Source: Sesamum alatum
Lineage: Eukaryota > Streptophyta > Magnoliopsida > Lamiales > Pedaliaceae
Length of the DNA stretch: 64,000 nucleotides
Direction of reading: 5' to 3'
Assembly (NCBI GenBank): GCA_034509735.1
Contig: JACGWO010000013.1
Location: forward strand, 10,064,136 to 10,128,135
This document shows, piece after piece, positions 10,963 through 23,010 of the stretch. Each line of letters begins with the position of its first letter. The stretch's first letter is position 1. The notes under the pieces were generated by a model that searched no databases, was not told the origin of the DNA, and saw only the letters and a program-made list of their open reading frames with translations. The translations under genes were made by a program, and so were the position numbers.

Positions 10963-12318
10963 TACTTGTACATAGTTATATATAGCTGTCTATGCATATA
11001 TATGTGCGTATTTATTTTGGCTTGATTGAGGCAACAATGTGTTGGTGAGTGGAAAAGGCATGTGGCGCCACTATTTTGCAGTTATCCACATTTATTTCTT
11101 ATCCTTTTGTTCCCTTTTATTTATTTATATATTTAATTATTTGTTTGTTTATTTTGGCCAAACAAAGTTTATATAACTAATAATTTAGTCCCTCAATTTT
11201 CAAATTTATATATTTTAATTTTCAAAATTTTATAAAATTTCAACGACTAACCTTACAATTTGAGACTTTCGAATTCTTACAAATTAAGTAATTATATAAG
11301 TTTCATATAATTTCGTCTTTATACCAAATAACTCAAATAAATTTCTTATGAGTAATCCTTAAACACGAAATATATGAAGATGAATAGATCTCATTGGTGA
11401 TGATAAATTAATCTGTTGAAGATAGTACATATATTCAATATAATAAATAAAGGGTGTCACACAAATATTTTCTGTTTTTTTTTTAAATTATGAGCTCCAT
11501 AGCTGTCTAACATCTAGCTCAGAATTTCCTAACTAATTTAGTTGCTAGCTCCTATAACTCCATAGCTCCATAGCTCAACTACTAACTAAAAGTCCGAACT
11601 CTCTATTAGGATCGGTAGCGCCTGATACCATTCCTCTCTTTGATCGGAATAGGATGGCGTCAACCTTCTTAATGTTTTAGTTCCAGATGTCTAATTAAAC
11701 TGAATTTAGGGTAGATGTACTTATAATTACAACTACAGTTTCAAGAGATGTACATAAATTCTGCAAAAGTGGTGTGTGTGTGTGTGTGTGTTTTTTGGAC
11801 TTAACCTGAACGGTTACCAATGTAATTTATCATGAATATACTATGCACAACAACGTTGTTATTAATCTATGACGTAGAATTATTTCGAATATAAATACAA
11901 TAAAGTGATAAAAATATATATTATTGTTTTAACTTTTTGTACTATATGATATGCAATACAAAAAGGAGAATACTAGGGGGGGGGGGGGGGGGGGGGAAAT
12001 TATGAAATAACATTGAAGAGCTTTATTCAGTGTTAATAGTAATGATATTTGCATAAAAGTCAACAACTACTAGCAATAAGTGATGTTGCAATATAATATG
12101 TATGTATTCTCCATAAATTATCATACAAATATATCACTAATCATTTATAATAATAACGCCATAAATTATTCTCATCACTAATAACCATATTATAACAAGA
12201 TCAAAATCGACGTCCCTTAGTACATATTTCAAGCGACGATTTTAGGATCGTCGCTGAATATTCCATCTGTAATACTATCTTTTATTGCAGCGACAGAAAC
12301 AACGACGCAACAACCAAA
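10963..12318. other. AT-rich intergenic DNA downstream of FAD3
   Basis: No gene seen. Contains a (GT)n run near 11770-11791, a run of 21 G at 11976-11996, and a perfect 9-bp inverted repeat around 12231-12254 (AGCGACGAT / ATCGTCGCT). Confidence 0.6.
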
Positions 12319-12324
12319 TTTATT
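12319..12324 (-). terminator. candidate poly(A) signal of FAD3
   Basis: AATAAA on the minus strand, about 114 bp downstream of the FAD3 stop codon, in a U-rich 3' flank. Position fits a plant 3' UTR; not tested against transcripts. Confidence 0.45.
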
Positions 12325-12437
12325 AACCATAAATTCCGGTTCCATAAAACCATTCTATTTTCCTTTTTTTTTTTTCTCAACAAAATTTCAGCACTAAGAG
12401 AAGAAAAGAAGACTAAAATCTAAACTTGCAAGAGAGT

Positions 12438-15252
12438 TTAATTGGGATGGATCTTTGCTGAAGGAATGGAAGAGAAGTGGGAATCAGTCTGATAAAAGAC
12501 AACGTCTCCAGTGTCGCTAACGTAATGGTCACTTTGGATGCTTTTCACCAAGCTGGGAATTAGATGGAATGGAATAGGTCCTGATTTTCTGGGCTCCCTG
12601 TAGTATTTTCCCAGCACTCTCTTTGCTTCCCTAGTCTGCAAATATTTTTTTTAAAAAAAATAATAATAATAAGAACAAAGTAATTAATTAATTCTACGAT
12701 ATATGTATATATATACATTTTTAATTTTTGTGTATTACAGACACTTTTTAGGCACGTGCAGAGCATGCCCGTCAATGTATCTGGAAATACAAAACATCTG
12801 ACGCGAAGGATCAATGCCGACAAAGTTGGTAGTGCGTCCGACATGTTTTAAACAAGGTAAAGCTTTTTTGTTATTTTATTTTCTAGATTTAAGAGTTATA
12901 AATTTACAAAAAAAAAAAAAAAAAATTAATTGAAAAAGATATATTACTCCATATAATTTTTTTTTCTAAAATAAAAAACTTTTAAAGACTATTCTTTCTT
13001 CCTTTAGTAGCATCAAAGCTCAGGACTTACGCCAGTATCTAAAATTTAAATAAAAATAAATAAGTATAATATACTTATTATGCAATTAATCTATTGTTTA
13101 AGTAAAACGGCCAAATACAATATATTTGACCTATAATTTTAAAAAAAATTCAATCACATCATAGATATATTACACTTTATTGTATATATAATTAGTTAAA
13201 TCCCACCAACCCATCCCAAATATGAGATTCCAGCTATCACAATACATAAATTAGACTTCACAATCATTTGTTCTGGGACTTATCACGTGATGAAGATCAT
13301 ATTAATAATAATAACTAGTGTGTGGCACAATTAAAAGTGTGTGCAATTAATTTAAAATTTAAATTAATATAATTATTATTTGTTTAAAAATATATATGTT
13401 AGTTAAATAAATAAAAATACTAAAAAGATACAAATTTGAAATTTATTGAGAGAAGAGTGGGAGAATAAAGAAATGTGGAAGTTGAGGGAGAGAGAAGAGA
13501 AATGGAGGATGAGAAAAGCAAAAAACAAAAAAAGAATTATTAAAATAATTAAAAAAATAATAGATCAAATAAACTTGAGACACCAAATAGGTGCTCTTCA
13601 ATTATAACAAGGTATAGATAATAATGATAAATTATAATTATGTCCCTTTACATTTGACATAATTATAAACACTTCTTAATTATTTAAAAAGATCAAATAT
13701 TCTCCTGATTTTAAGTACATTTAACGGCGAGCTCAATTCATTAGGTTTCCATCTAATTTTTAGGATGAACTCGCAAAAATACACTTTTGAATTATGAATA
13801 ATATTTTTTAAAAATTTACACACCCTTAAACTTTTGTTTTATATGTTTCCAGACATTTTTCTAAGAAAAAATAAATCAGCGAGATTAGAGTAATAAGTTC
13901 CATCTCACCTTTAAAAGTTGTATAATTATTTTTCATTTGAATTGAGTATTTGTAATTTTTAAAACAAGAAGAGAATATTCTTAGTAATGTCAAATTTTAA
14001 GGAAAATATCTATAATTTATCCTAATATAAAAAACGAAAAAGAAAAAGAAAAAGAAAAAAGAAAGAGGAGTGATCACGTGATTAGGGCAAAAAGAGATCT
14101 CACCGCCTCCACCAAGTGGTAGTGTGGGATCTGAGGAAAGAGATGGTGAATGACATGGGTCCCAATGTCGTGGTGGATTTTGTTAAACAATCCGTAATCC
14201 CGATCTACGGTCGTCAGTCCGCCCCTTAAATAACTCCATTCCTGCTCACACACAGACAATAAGACAAACACTTGTTGTGCATCATTTTGATTCCTTGACC
14301 GTACACGAATGTCTATGTTAAAAAGAGTAAATTACGCTTACCTTTTATAAAATTTAATATAATTATAAATACTTTTTATTGTTTGAAAAATTATAAATAT
14401 TTTATTTAAATTAAAAATAATTATGTAGACCATAAACGAAGATGTCAAAAATACTATTTTAACCTTACTTTTTTCAAAAAGAAAAGTAAAAAAAATTTGA
14501 GGGTGAGTAAAATAATTATCGATAGAGAATATCAATTCATCAAAACATTTTGGAAAATTTTATAAAAAATACATATAAATTATAAATTATAATCCACAAA
14601 AGGTATTTTGGGTAGTTCATTACAAAACTTGGATGAAAACTTAATGGAATATGCTAGTTGTTCGACGGATGATAAAGTCAAGAGATATTTGTAAATTTTC
14701 AAACAACAAGGACGTATTTATAATTATGTCAAACCTGAGGGAAAGTTATTACAATTTACCTTTAATTTTAGGATAAATTACAACTACCTTCCTTGAAGTT
14801 TGACATATTTACAAATACCCCATTGAATGTTTGAAAAATTATAAATACCCAACTTAAATAAAAAATAATTATGTAACCTCTAGATGGATATATGAAAATT
14901 ACTATTTTACCCTTGCTTGAATTATTTATTTTTTCAAAAGAAAATTTAAAAAAATATAAAAAATCTTAGAGTGTGTAAAATAAATAATCCATAGAGACTA
15001 TTAGTTCATAAAAATATTTTCAAATTTTTTTAAAAATATATAAAATTATAACTTATAAATCAAAAAGATATTTTAGGGCAATTCACCACAAAAATTGGAT
15101 GAAACCTAATAGAATGAATTCGTTGTTAGAAGATAATTAAAGTCAATGGGTATTTATAATTTTTTAAATAATGAAAAAAAATTTATAATTATTCCAAATT
15201 TTAGAGAAAGTGGTTGTAATTTACCCTTAATTTTAACTATCTCCAAACCAAT

Positions 15253-15283
<31 letters not shown>

Positions 15284-18200
15284 TAATTAAAGAATGGGTA
15301 GAGGACAGACCTTGCCGCGGTACCAGGGGAGCTTCTGCTCGTGACCGTGATGGTGCAGATACGTCACGGTATCCAACCACACCACAAATATCTGCTCCAC
15401 AAATAATAAAAAATTAGTGAAGTAATATAAATAAATAAATTGATGGAATCGGAATCAATGATCTAATGAGATTCAAACATGGAAATGAATTACTTTTATC
15501 AGATTTTTGCGGAGTATTCCGTAATATTTTTAGAGAATAAGTTTATAAATTAAAAAAATAAGATATTCATTCAATTATAGTCACATTAATTATGAAACGA
15601 TATTTACTATATGAAAGCTTTATGATCTAATTTTTAAAATGATATTTCAAACGCTTATTTTTAAAAGAAATTCTGCCAAACGCCCTATAAATAAATTATA
15701 ACAGGATAAACATTTTGCAGCATAAATAAGTTGCAGCATACGCTGACGGGGTTCCTCAACTTCGTCAATTGAGTTACCCCTCATTGACTGAATTTAATTG
15801 AACAATTTAAAAACATATATATATATATACATATTCAACAAAAATATTGATAATTAGGCACTTAAGTTAAAGTATTGCGAAATTCCATTAAATAAGGGTG
15901 TAGAGTAATTACCAAGTAGGGAACCCCATAGACCTTGAACAAAGAGAGTGGACCAATAATGGTAGACATACAGAAGAGAAAAGCAACCATTGTTGCCCAA
16001 CAAATGGTAGAAGTCATAACCAATTTCCTCTCATCGGCTTTGAACAACGCGCTATACGGATTGAAGTGAGATCCGCTCTTTCCCGGACTTCTAGACCACT
16101 GAAAAATTAAACACATCAAAACCCTACTCCCATTTCTCCCTAATTTTTGTCCTTTACCAAAATATTAACAATAATAATTACAATAATTTTTTTTTAAAAT
16201 TTATCATGATTACAAATATCACTTTATTGTTAAGAAATTATAAATACTCCTTTAAAATGAAAATAATTACCTGATTTCTAGACGGATGTATGAAAAGTAC
16301 TACAATACTCTTGCTGAATTTTTTTATTTTTTCACAAAAAAAAGATTTGAAAAAATATAAAAAAAATTGAGGGAGGCTAAAATAAATAATCCATTGAGAA
16401 TATTAATCCAAAAAAATATTTTAGAAATCTTTTAAAAATATCTAAAATTATAATTTATATTTCGACATGGTATTTTGGACAGTCTAGCACAAAAATTGGA
16501 TGAACACCTAACGAAAACTAATGATATTTGTAATTTTAAAACCACGAGGAGGTAATTATAATTTAAGCTAATAATAATGATTATGTGAATCCATCAACTT
16601 TCAACAAGAAAGTTCACTGCCTCCTACATCAAGAGAACCCTGATTTTCAAAAGCTTAGAGGGTCACATTATTCCCTTTTTTTTTTTTTTTTTTCTATTTA
16701 GGGGGATTTTTGCTATAATACAGAATCAAATTAAACTAACTTTTATCCATATCTAATTTATTTTAAAATATTTCATGTCAGTGTATAAATGTACTCAACT
16801 ATATTATGTAGCATTAAAAAAACTAAAGATGCATCGGGTGTGACCTACAATGTTAATTATATTGCATAACCAAAAATATAAGTTTTGTTGTTGGTATCAT
16901 TGAATCATTATTTTCTAAATATTTTCATATCAACACATATAAAAAATTTCACATCATATCAACAAAAGTATAGATCGCACTGCTGATATGACGCAATATT
17001 TTTATTATTTAATATTTTCAAGCATAGCCAATATAAAAATTTTGAGGGAAAAAAATAATATGATTAAAATACTTACCAAATAAATTGGGTATGCAAACAT
17101 GGGGAATGGGATTTTATATCTAAAGAATTTGGTGGAGTAATCCAGCTTCTTGTACAACTTCTCAGGCAGCTGCATTAATAAAGAATGTGAATGAATTTTG
17201 AAATTCAAAAGTCCAAATAACTTTGCAATAATTAAAAACTAATTCTATTAATTTATAGTTTTTCTTGAATATATTTATAGATTTGAGCAAAATGATCATT
17301 ACCGGTACCCATGACTCGTCATTTTCGACGTGTCCATGGTTCTGATGATGTGTCTTGTGGCTGATTCGCCTGTCATAAATGATTTAAATTGAAAAATTAA
17401 AAAGAAAATAATGGAAAATAATAGAATATTAATTTCTAAAATGTGTATTATAATATTAATATTAAAAAATAATGGAAGAACAAACCAGCCATGATAAGGG
17501 ACAAGAATTGAAGAATGGAGAAAATGTCCCACAACATTATTCAGCATAGGATTGTCTGAAAAGCTCCCATGCCCACTGCAATTCATCAACAACTATTAAT
17601 TAATTTTAATACATTAACTAATTACTATCTCATATAGTAAATGTATTATATATTATTATTATATTCGATTTTTGTTTTTCGATAAAAAAATATGTTTAAT
17701 TTAATGCACTAGAATCATTGGACAACTGTCACAAATTGATATTTAACAAAATAAATTGAAAAAAAAATATATTTCGTCCATACCACTGAAGTTAAATTAA
17801 TTACACAAATACCCATCACCTTTGGAAAAATACAAATATACCCCTAAGAGGGTATAAATGTAATTTACCTTAGGGGGCGTCGATGAAAGATTTTTGTCCC
17901 TCTTGGTAAAAGTGTAGATACAAATTACAATTATAATATTTGAGGATGAATTTATAATTTGATAAAGAGTAAGGGAGTATTTTGTAATTTACAGTAAATC
18001 GCAATTGGTGACAATATTATCGTTGTCTTAAAATGACAATTACCAGTCATGGCCAAGAACGAAAATGGCCCAGAACAAGGTCCCCTGAGCCACCCAGTAG
18101 ACCGGCCAGAAAGCCCAGCTGTCGAAGTAGACGGCGGCGGCAACCAACCCGACGACGGCCGCCACGTCCTGGACGACGTAGGAGAAGGACCGCCAGGGAT

Positions 18201-18420
18201 CCTTGACCCAGCAATGCGCCGGGATGGCCGCTCGAATGTCCGCAATCCTGAACGGAGGCGGCGCCGCCGGATCGAATGCCTCACCTCCGGCCGCGGCCGT
18301 CGCCGTAGCAGCTGGCGTATTCTGCTTCATTCTCTCCTTCTCTTCTGGACCGCCATTGATCTCTTCCGCCGTTTCCGCATTTAAGAAGGAGGAATGGCGG
18401 AGGCCTGAAATTACGGCCAT
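12438..18420 (-). CDS. FAD3: microsomal omega-3 fatty acid desaturase, 8 exons
   Basis: Exons are 18044-18420, 17486-17575, 17303-17369, 17077-17169, 15913-16098, 15311-15391, 14104-14241 and 12438-12635. Every intron is GT-AG and the frame joins exactly to 409 residues. Exon sizes 90, 67, 93, 186, 81 and 138 match plant FAD3 structure. Histidine boxes, which bind the di-iron centre, are HDCGH (124-128), HKTHH (160-164) and HVIHH (327-331). Hydrophobic membrane segments precede box 1 and lie in exon 5. The enzyme converts linoleoyl to alpha-linolenoyl groups on ER lipids using cytochrome b5. The N-terminus is Ala-rich without an obvious long plastid transit peptide, favouring FAD3 over FAD7/8. 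The C-terminus ends in AKIHPN rather than a clear dilysine signal. Start: first in-frame ATG. Confidence 0.96.
13640..14030 (-). mobile_element. MITE family M copy in FAD3 intron 7
   Basis: In reverse complement it follows the same order of blocks as 14766-15231. It has a GGATAAATTATA-type start, a TTTGACAT block, AAAAATAATTAT, a GAGCTCG block, and a near-inverted end. More diverged than the other copies. It has no coding frame. Confidence 0.65.
14320..14762 (+). mobile_element. MITE family M copy in FAD3 intron 6 (first of tandem pair)
   Basis: It starts near GAGTAAATTACGCTTACC and ends AGTTATTACAATTTACC, an inverted pair. The internal block order is the same as in the neighbouring copy that begins four bases later. 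Confidence 0.7.
14766..15231 (+). mobile_element. MITE family M copy in FAD3 intron 6 (second of tandem pair)
   Basis: The best preserved copy. Its ends are inverted repeats of about 24 bp (TAGGATAAATTACAACTACC against TAAGGGTAAATTACAACCAC on the other strand). AT-rich and non-coding. Confidence 0.75.
16180..16570 (+). mobile_element. MITE family M copy in FAD3 intron 4
   Basis: It shares internal blocks with 14766-15231 (ATTATAAATACTCC, TCTAGACGGATGTATGAAAAG, AAAAATTGGATGAA). The terminal repeats are decayed, so its bounds are approximate. Confidence 0.6.
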
Positions 18421-18518
18421 TGCCTTTGTATGGACAAACTACTAACAAACGTTAGTTAGAGATATGTGAATGTGTGTTGTGTGTGTAAAGTTCCTTCCTC
18501 CTTTGGAATGTGGAGTGG

Positions 18519-18526
18519 TTTTTATA
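18519..18526 (-). promoter_or_regulatory. candidate TATA box of FAD3
   Basis: TATAAAAA on the minus strand, about 100 bp upstream of the ATG. The interval is a CA/TG-rich leader. The position suits a plant core promoter; the transcription start is not shown by sequence alone. Confidence 0.5.
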
Positions 18527-19081
18527 CTTTTATTGTGGAGTTTGCATTGGAAGAAGGCACTATATATATATTTTTTTTTCAAGAGAATCTAATGTGGTTA
18601 AATGTCACTGTTAAAAAGTGAGGTAAAAAAAAAAATTACTCTATGTTTGGATGTTTTCTCCACTAAAGTGATAACGGAACTGGTTTGGAATATTTTTTTA
18701 AAGAAGAACCCTATTTTTAGATTTTTACATCCTAATTTTAGACCTTTTTTTTTTCTTTGTGAACCCACATCTTATGTATTTTTCATAAGTTTACACCCAT
18801 TTTTAGAAAACGCAGTACAAGAAAATAAAATATTAGCGACAAAATAATAAATTATGATTTTGAAGTTGTTGTTAAAAATATTCATTAATTGACAATAATT
18901 TTATTTTGTTATTATATCTATACTATATATTAAAGGGGACCCCTATAAGAACTAGCTATCGCGATCTGTAAGATGTGAAATACTCTTAATTATACTTTCT
19001 TTATTTCGCTTCTATGGTAATAACTGATAACAACAGATATGATGACACGATTATTTGTTATCATTAAGTCGTTACTATATA
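18527..19081. other. AT-rich region upstream of FAD3
   Basis: No gene seen. At about 18812 a CAGTACAAGAAAATAAAA stretch followed by TTAGCGAC weakly resembles a CACTA-type terminus; a matching far end is not clear. Confidence 0.4.
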
Positions 19082-19929
19082 TAGTAGAATCTTTATAAAT
19101 TAATATTATTCGATAAATTAATAACCTCTTTACCATAATAATTTTTCTCGATCCCGACTTGGGCCCAATAAACTAATAATTTCGATAAATTAATAAGATA
19201 ATAATTTTTTCGAAAAACCTTATGTAACTTTATGGTCCATTCAAATATTATAAATTAATAATTTTATAAAATTACAAAATAACTAGGACAATTTAGTAAA
19301 AATATGATTCTATTATTGTTTGCTTCTTCCTAAGAATTAAATCTAGCTTGGTATCTTCTCCTTTTTGTAAGTTAACCGAAAGGTACTCAGATGATCGCTT
19401 GAGTGTATTCGATATTGTACCTTGACTAACTTTCAAATGAAAATTTTTATCAATCCATTGTTGCAAATCTTTTTAAGTGCATGTGGGGTGATCTTTCTTA
19501 TACTCACACAGTGCATTACGTATTTGATATGTCATGATTGATTCTTGAACACCTTTTATATGAGAACCCATGGTTGTATGGTTTTTGATTTGAATTGACT
19601 AATTAAGAACGTTTGAGGTTGTGTATATAATGGTTGATTTTCTTGCCATTCATGAACTTGCATTAAGTTTTAACCAGTACCACGTACTACAATGAACTTT
19701 ATTTTTTTAGCAGGATATATTATATTTAATTAGTCACATTGTACATGAATATCATTCAATTAGTCGACATAATGTATATATTTTATTCATGAAGAATATA
19801 TAATGAGGTTCGTTGAATCGGAAAAAATCTTTTTAAATTAATAAATTATTAATTTATCTATTAATTATACCTCTTTAAATTAATAAAATTACGTGATCTT
19901 AACATTATCGATTTATAGAAGTTTTACCG
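19082..19929. mobile_element. Lemi1/pogo-like DNA transposon, internally deleted
   Basis: Flanked by TA (19080-19081 and 19930-19931). The ends are inverted (AGTAGAATCTTTATAAATTA at left; CGGTAAAACTTCTATAAATC on the minus strand at right). It is longer than its relative at 10385-10962, and its middle carries transposase-derived sequence on the minus strand. The Emigrant/Lemi1 family of pogo elements has ends of this form and duplicates TA. Confidence 0.82.
19340..19571 (-). pseudogene. pogo transposase N-terminal (CENP-B type HTH) fragment
   Basis: From an ATG at 19571 the minus strand reads MGSHIKGVQES, then TYQIRNALCEYKKDHP, an in-frame TAA at 19473-19475, then KDLQQWIDKNF, LKVSQGTISNTLKRSSEYLS. 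This is the pattern of the CENP-B N-terminal / pogo helix-turn-helix domain, which binds the transposon ends. The DDE catalytic domain is missing. The fragment sits inside an element with pogo-type termini, so the two lines of evidence agree. One nonsense codon and the truncation make it non-functional. Confidence 0.75.
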
Positions 19930-21697
19930 TACGTGTTATTTATTGTCTTAAGTGACAATTTTGTGCATAATGTTTTTATTATTAATTAATCCTTGTTAAT
20001 AACAGTTTTTCACAAAATAATAGTCATTAATACACCATGAAATTCATTCTTGTGGCAAAGTAAAAATTCTTGTCTCTAAATATATATAATTAGTGATAAT
20101 ATTAGTTTTTTTTTTTTTTTGGTCAGTAAATTTGCTTTTTCTGTGGTGATGATTTTGACTTTATATTTGAAAAAAATACATGTTTTCTTAAAGTAAATAG
20201 TAAATCAATTTATCATTGATAAAACTTTGCAAGTCAATCGAACCAAATATATGTTTAATGTATTATCTAATGAAATAATTCCCAAATATTTTACAACTAA
20301 TTTTCTATTGTATATCTTTAATGAATGTCGTAAAAAATAGCAGTTAGATTAATAATGTCAAATTATTATTTTAATTCAAATACTATTTTAAATAAAAGTC
20401 TGTTTAGATCATATTGTAACTCATGCGAAAAATAGAAGTTCGAGTTATTTATCAATTCGTAATATATGGATAACGTAAACCAATCACAAAATTACAAATT
20501 TTCTTTAACAATTAAAGAAAGAATTTGCTCCATTTTTCCTGGGCAAATTTTCTAAAGTTGATAATTGATACTGCATACAACATGATTGGTGTCCTATTGT
20601 GTAAAATATTGTATATCTTGGCTCCATATAAACATTACGATTTGTTTTGGAAAAACACCCCACTACGAAGAAAGAGATCTAAAAACTTAAAAGCCACTTA
20701 AATTTCCCATCTGCAATCGATATAAAATGCATTCCTACATCAATAATACTTGTATAAAATATTTTTCTTTTTTCCGACAATCAAGAAAATATATTTTTCA
20801 CCTTGCTCCCGCCTATTGTAAACCTTAAATCATAAAAATTTTCAAGACTTGGTTAGACATCTCTACCATTCACCCTATTTAAGGGGGTGTTTGGCTAAAT
20901 TTAGAGGATTTCTAAAAGAGTTTAATTACTAACTGTTTAGAACATCTTTCGCTACAAAAAAGAAAAAGAATTTTTCCCTGTATTATAACAAATAGGATTT
21001 TAAAATCACGTTATATCTATATCTTCTTTCATGTGCAGTCAAATAAAACTAATGTTAAAATTTAAATATTGACCGAGGTTAATCAACATTTATAATATTT
21101 TAGATATAGTCAAACCATTTATCATGATTTTTTTGCTATAACTAATGTTTTGACCCTGCTTGCACAGATCACGGATAATAATTGTTGTGCAGTCATGATT
21201 AATTAGCATTCGCTACAATATCTAGAAATTTCAACAAGTTATTTTAGTTTTAATTATATAAATTGTAAAATTATCATTACTAACATCTTTCAAGCTGCAT
21301 ATTCTTATTTTATTCAAACACATCAAGAGATTATTTTAAACGGAGATATTAACATCTTAAATATACATGTTTCTAGAGTTTATAAGATTTTAAATCTTAT
21401 AAAAAGAGATTATAGAGTTTATAATACTGATAAAATCAAGATTAAAAGAGTTTATGAAATTCTTAAAAAGTAAATTATGAAATCCTTAGTCTTTTCAAAA
21501 AGCTTGTATTTAAGCTGCTTTGATCTTATTTCTGACCTTTGTAAGCTCATTTTTCAAATTTACCAAACGTTTCTCATGGTCTTCAATATCTTATAAATTT
21601 TTAAATTGTCTTATAAAATATTTTCAAGAGTATATAACCTCTCTCATGCACGTTAATCAATATCACTATTTCTTTCCCAAAAAATAACATATTAAAA
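19930..21697. other. AT-rich intergenic DNA
   Basis: No gene or clear repeat recognised. Long homopolymer runs and low-complexity AT sequence only. Confidence 0.5.
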
Positions 21698-22135
21698 AAT
21701 AGGATAAATTATAACTACCTCTGTTGAGGTTTGACATAACTACAAATACCTTTTTACTATTTGCCAAATTATAAATACCCCTCTCAAATGAAAAATAATT
21801 ATGTAACTCTTATACAGAGATGTAAAAAGTACTATTTACTTTTGTTGATTTTTTTTTTCCAGAAAATGTGTTTGAAAAAATTAAAAAAAATCTGAGAGTG
21901 AGTAAAATAAGAAATTCATACAGAATATTAGTCCATAAAAATAAAATTTAAAAAATATATAAAACTACACTTATAATTCAAAAGGACATTTTTGACAAAA
22001 ATTGGTTACAGATTAATGAAATGTGCTCGTTATTGGACGGACATTAAAGTTATGAGGTATTGTAATTCTCCAAATAATGAGAAAATACTTGAAATTATTC
22101 GAATTTATAGGAAAGTGACTGTAATTCACTCTAGA
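21698..22135 (+). mobile_element. MITE family M copy outside FAD3
   Basis: It starts AGGATAAATTATAACTACCT and ends GTGACTGTAATTCACTC, with the same internal order as the FAD3 intron copies (TTTGACATAACTACAAATACC, AAAAATAATTATGTAAC). Non-coding. Confidence 0.72.
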
Positions 22136-22559
22136 AAATATAATCAAAAAATAAGGAAAAATATTTAAATTCTTCCTAAAAAACTGAAATGTTAGTGGTC
22201 CAGTATTAAAGAGTGAGTGGAAAAAGGGCGAGGCATAAATTTCGTTACCTTTTTTCAATAATGACTTTGCCCAATCTAAATCAATTTATCGGTCATTTAA
22301 AATTCACGGTCAGTGTTCGGGCACGTCTCTCCTTTTGGTAACAGAAATAGACAAGCAAAAGCTAATACTGGTCCCAGATTCCAGTTATACTACAACAGGA
22401 TCTGAAGATAATTTAAAATGATTTAAATGACCCCACTGTATATGTTTGGCCCAATGGAAGGGCTGTGAGATTAAAGAGATAGCTGTTGTTTGGTTTTATT
22501 TCTTTTTTTTTTTTAATTTTTGTTTTTAATGTTATAAAAGAGTTTTTCTTTTTCCATTG

Positions 22560-23010
22560 GATTTTTTGTGTAAAATATAAAAGTATGTCTGGATTGGTAT
22601 TTTTTTTTTTGATAATTTTTGCATGGAAAAACGTGATAGAAGGAAAATGTGTTTAGTTTAGATGGTTTGTGATGTTTAGCGTAATTTTTTTGTACGAAAG
22701 ATGTAAATAGAATACAAAAATGTGTGGATTGGGAGGTTTGTGGATAGTATTTATTTTAGAAAAAACGTGATAGAATGAAAATGCGTGTGAATTAGTATGT
22801 TTTGCGATGAAAATGCATGTGGATTGGGATAATTTGTGATAGTGTTTTATACGAAAAAATGTGATTTTTGTGATAGTGTTTTGTATAAAAAAACGTGGTA
22901 GAATGAATAAAATATTTTGACTAAGATGTTTTGCGATTATTTTTCATACAAAATAGGCGTGATTTTTATGATAGCTTTTTATACCAAAAGACTTAATTAT
23001 TATGATAGTT
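22560..23010. repeat. degenerate tandem repeat, AT-rich
   Basis: Phrases such as AAAACGTGATAGAATGAAAA, TGTGGATTGGGA and TTTGTGATAGTGTTTTATAC recur four or more times in the same order with variable spacing of roughly 60-110 bp. No terminal repeats or coding frame seen. Confidence 0.55.

Noticed and set aside
18049..18384. Open frames of 80-111 codons on the plus strand over FAD3 exon 1
   Set aside because: They are shadows of the GC-rich FAD3 first exon; Arg/Gly-rich with no family resemblance.
18912..18935. Possible Helitron start (TCTATACTATATATTAAAGG)
   Set aside because: No CTRR end with hairpin found at a reasonable distance and no Rep/helicase sequence.
18812..20090. Possible CACTA-type MITE around the pogo element
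   Set aside because: Only the left end is suggestive; the right end match is too weak to support boundaries.
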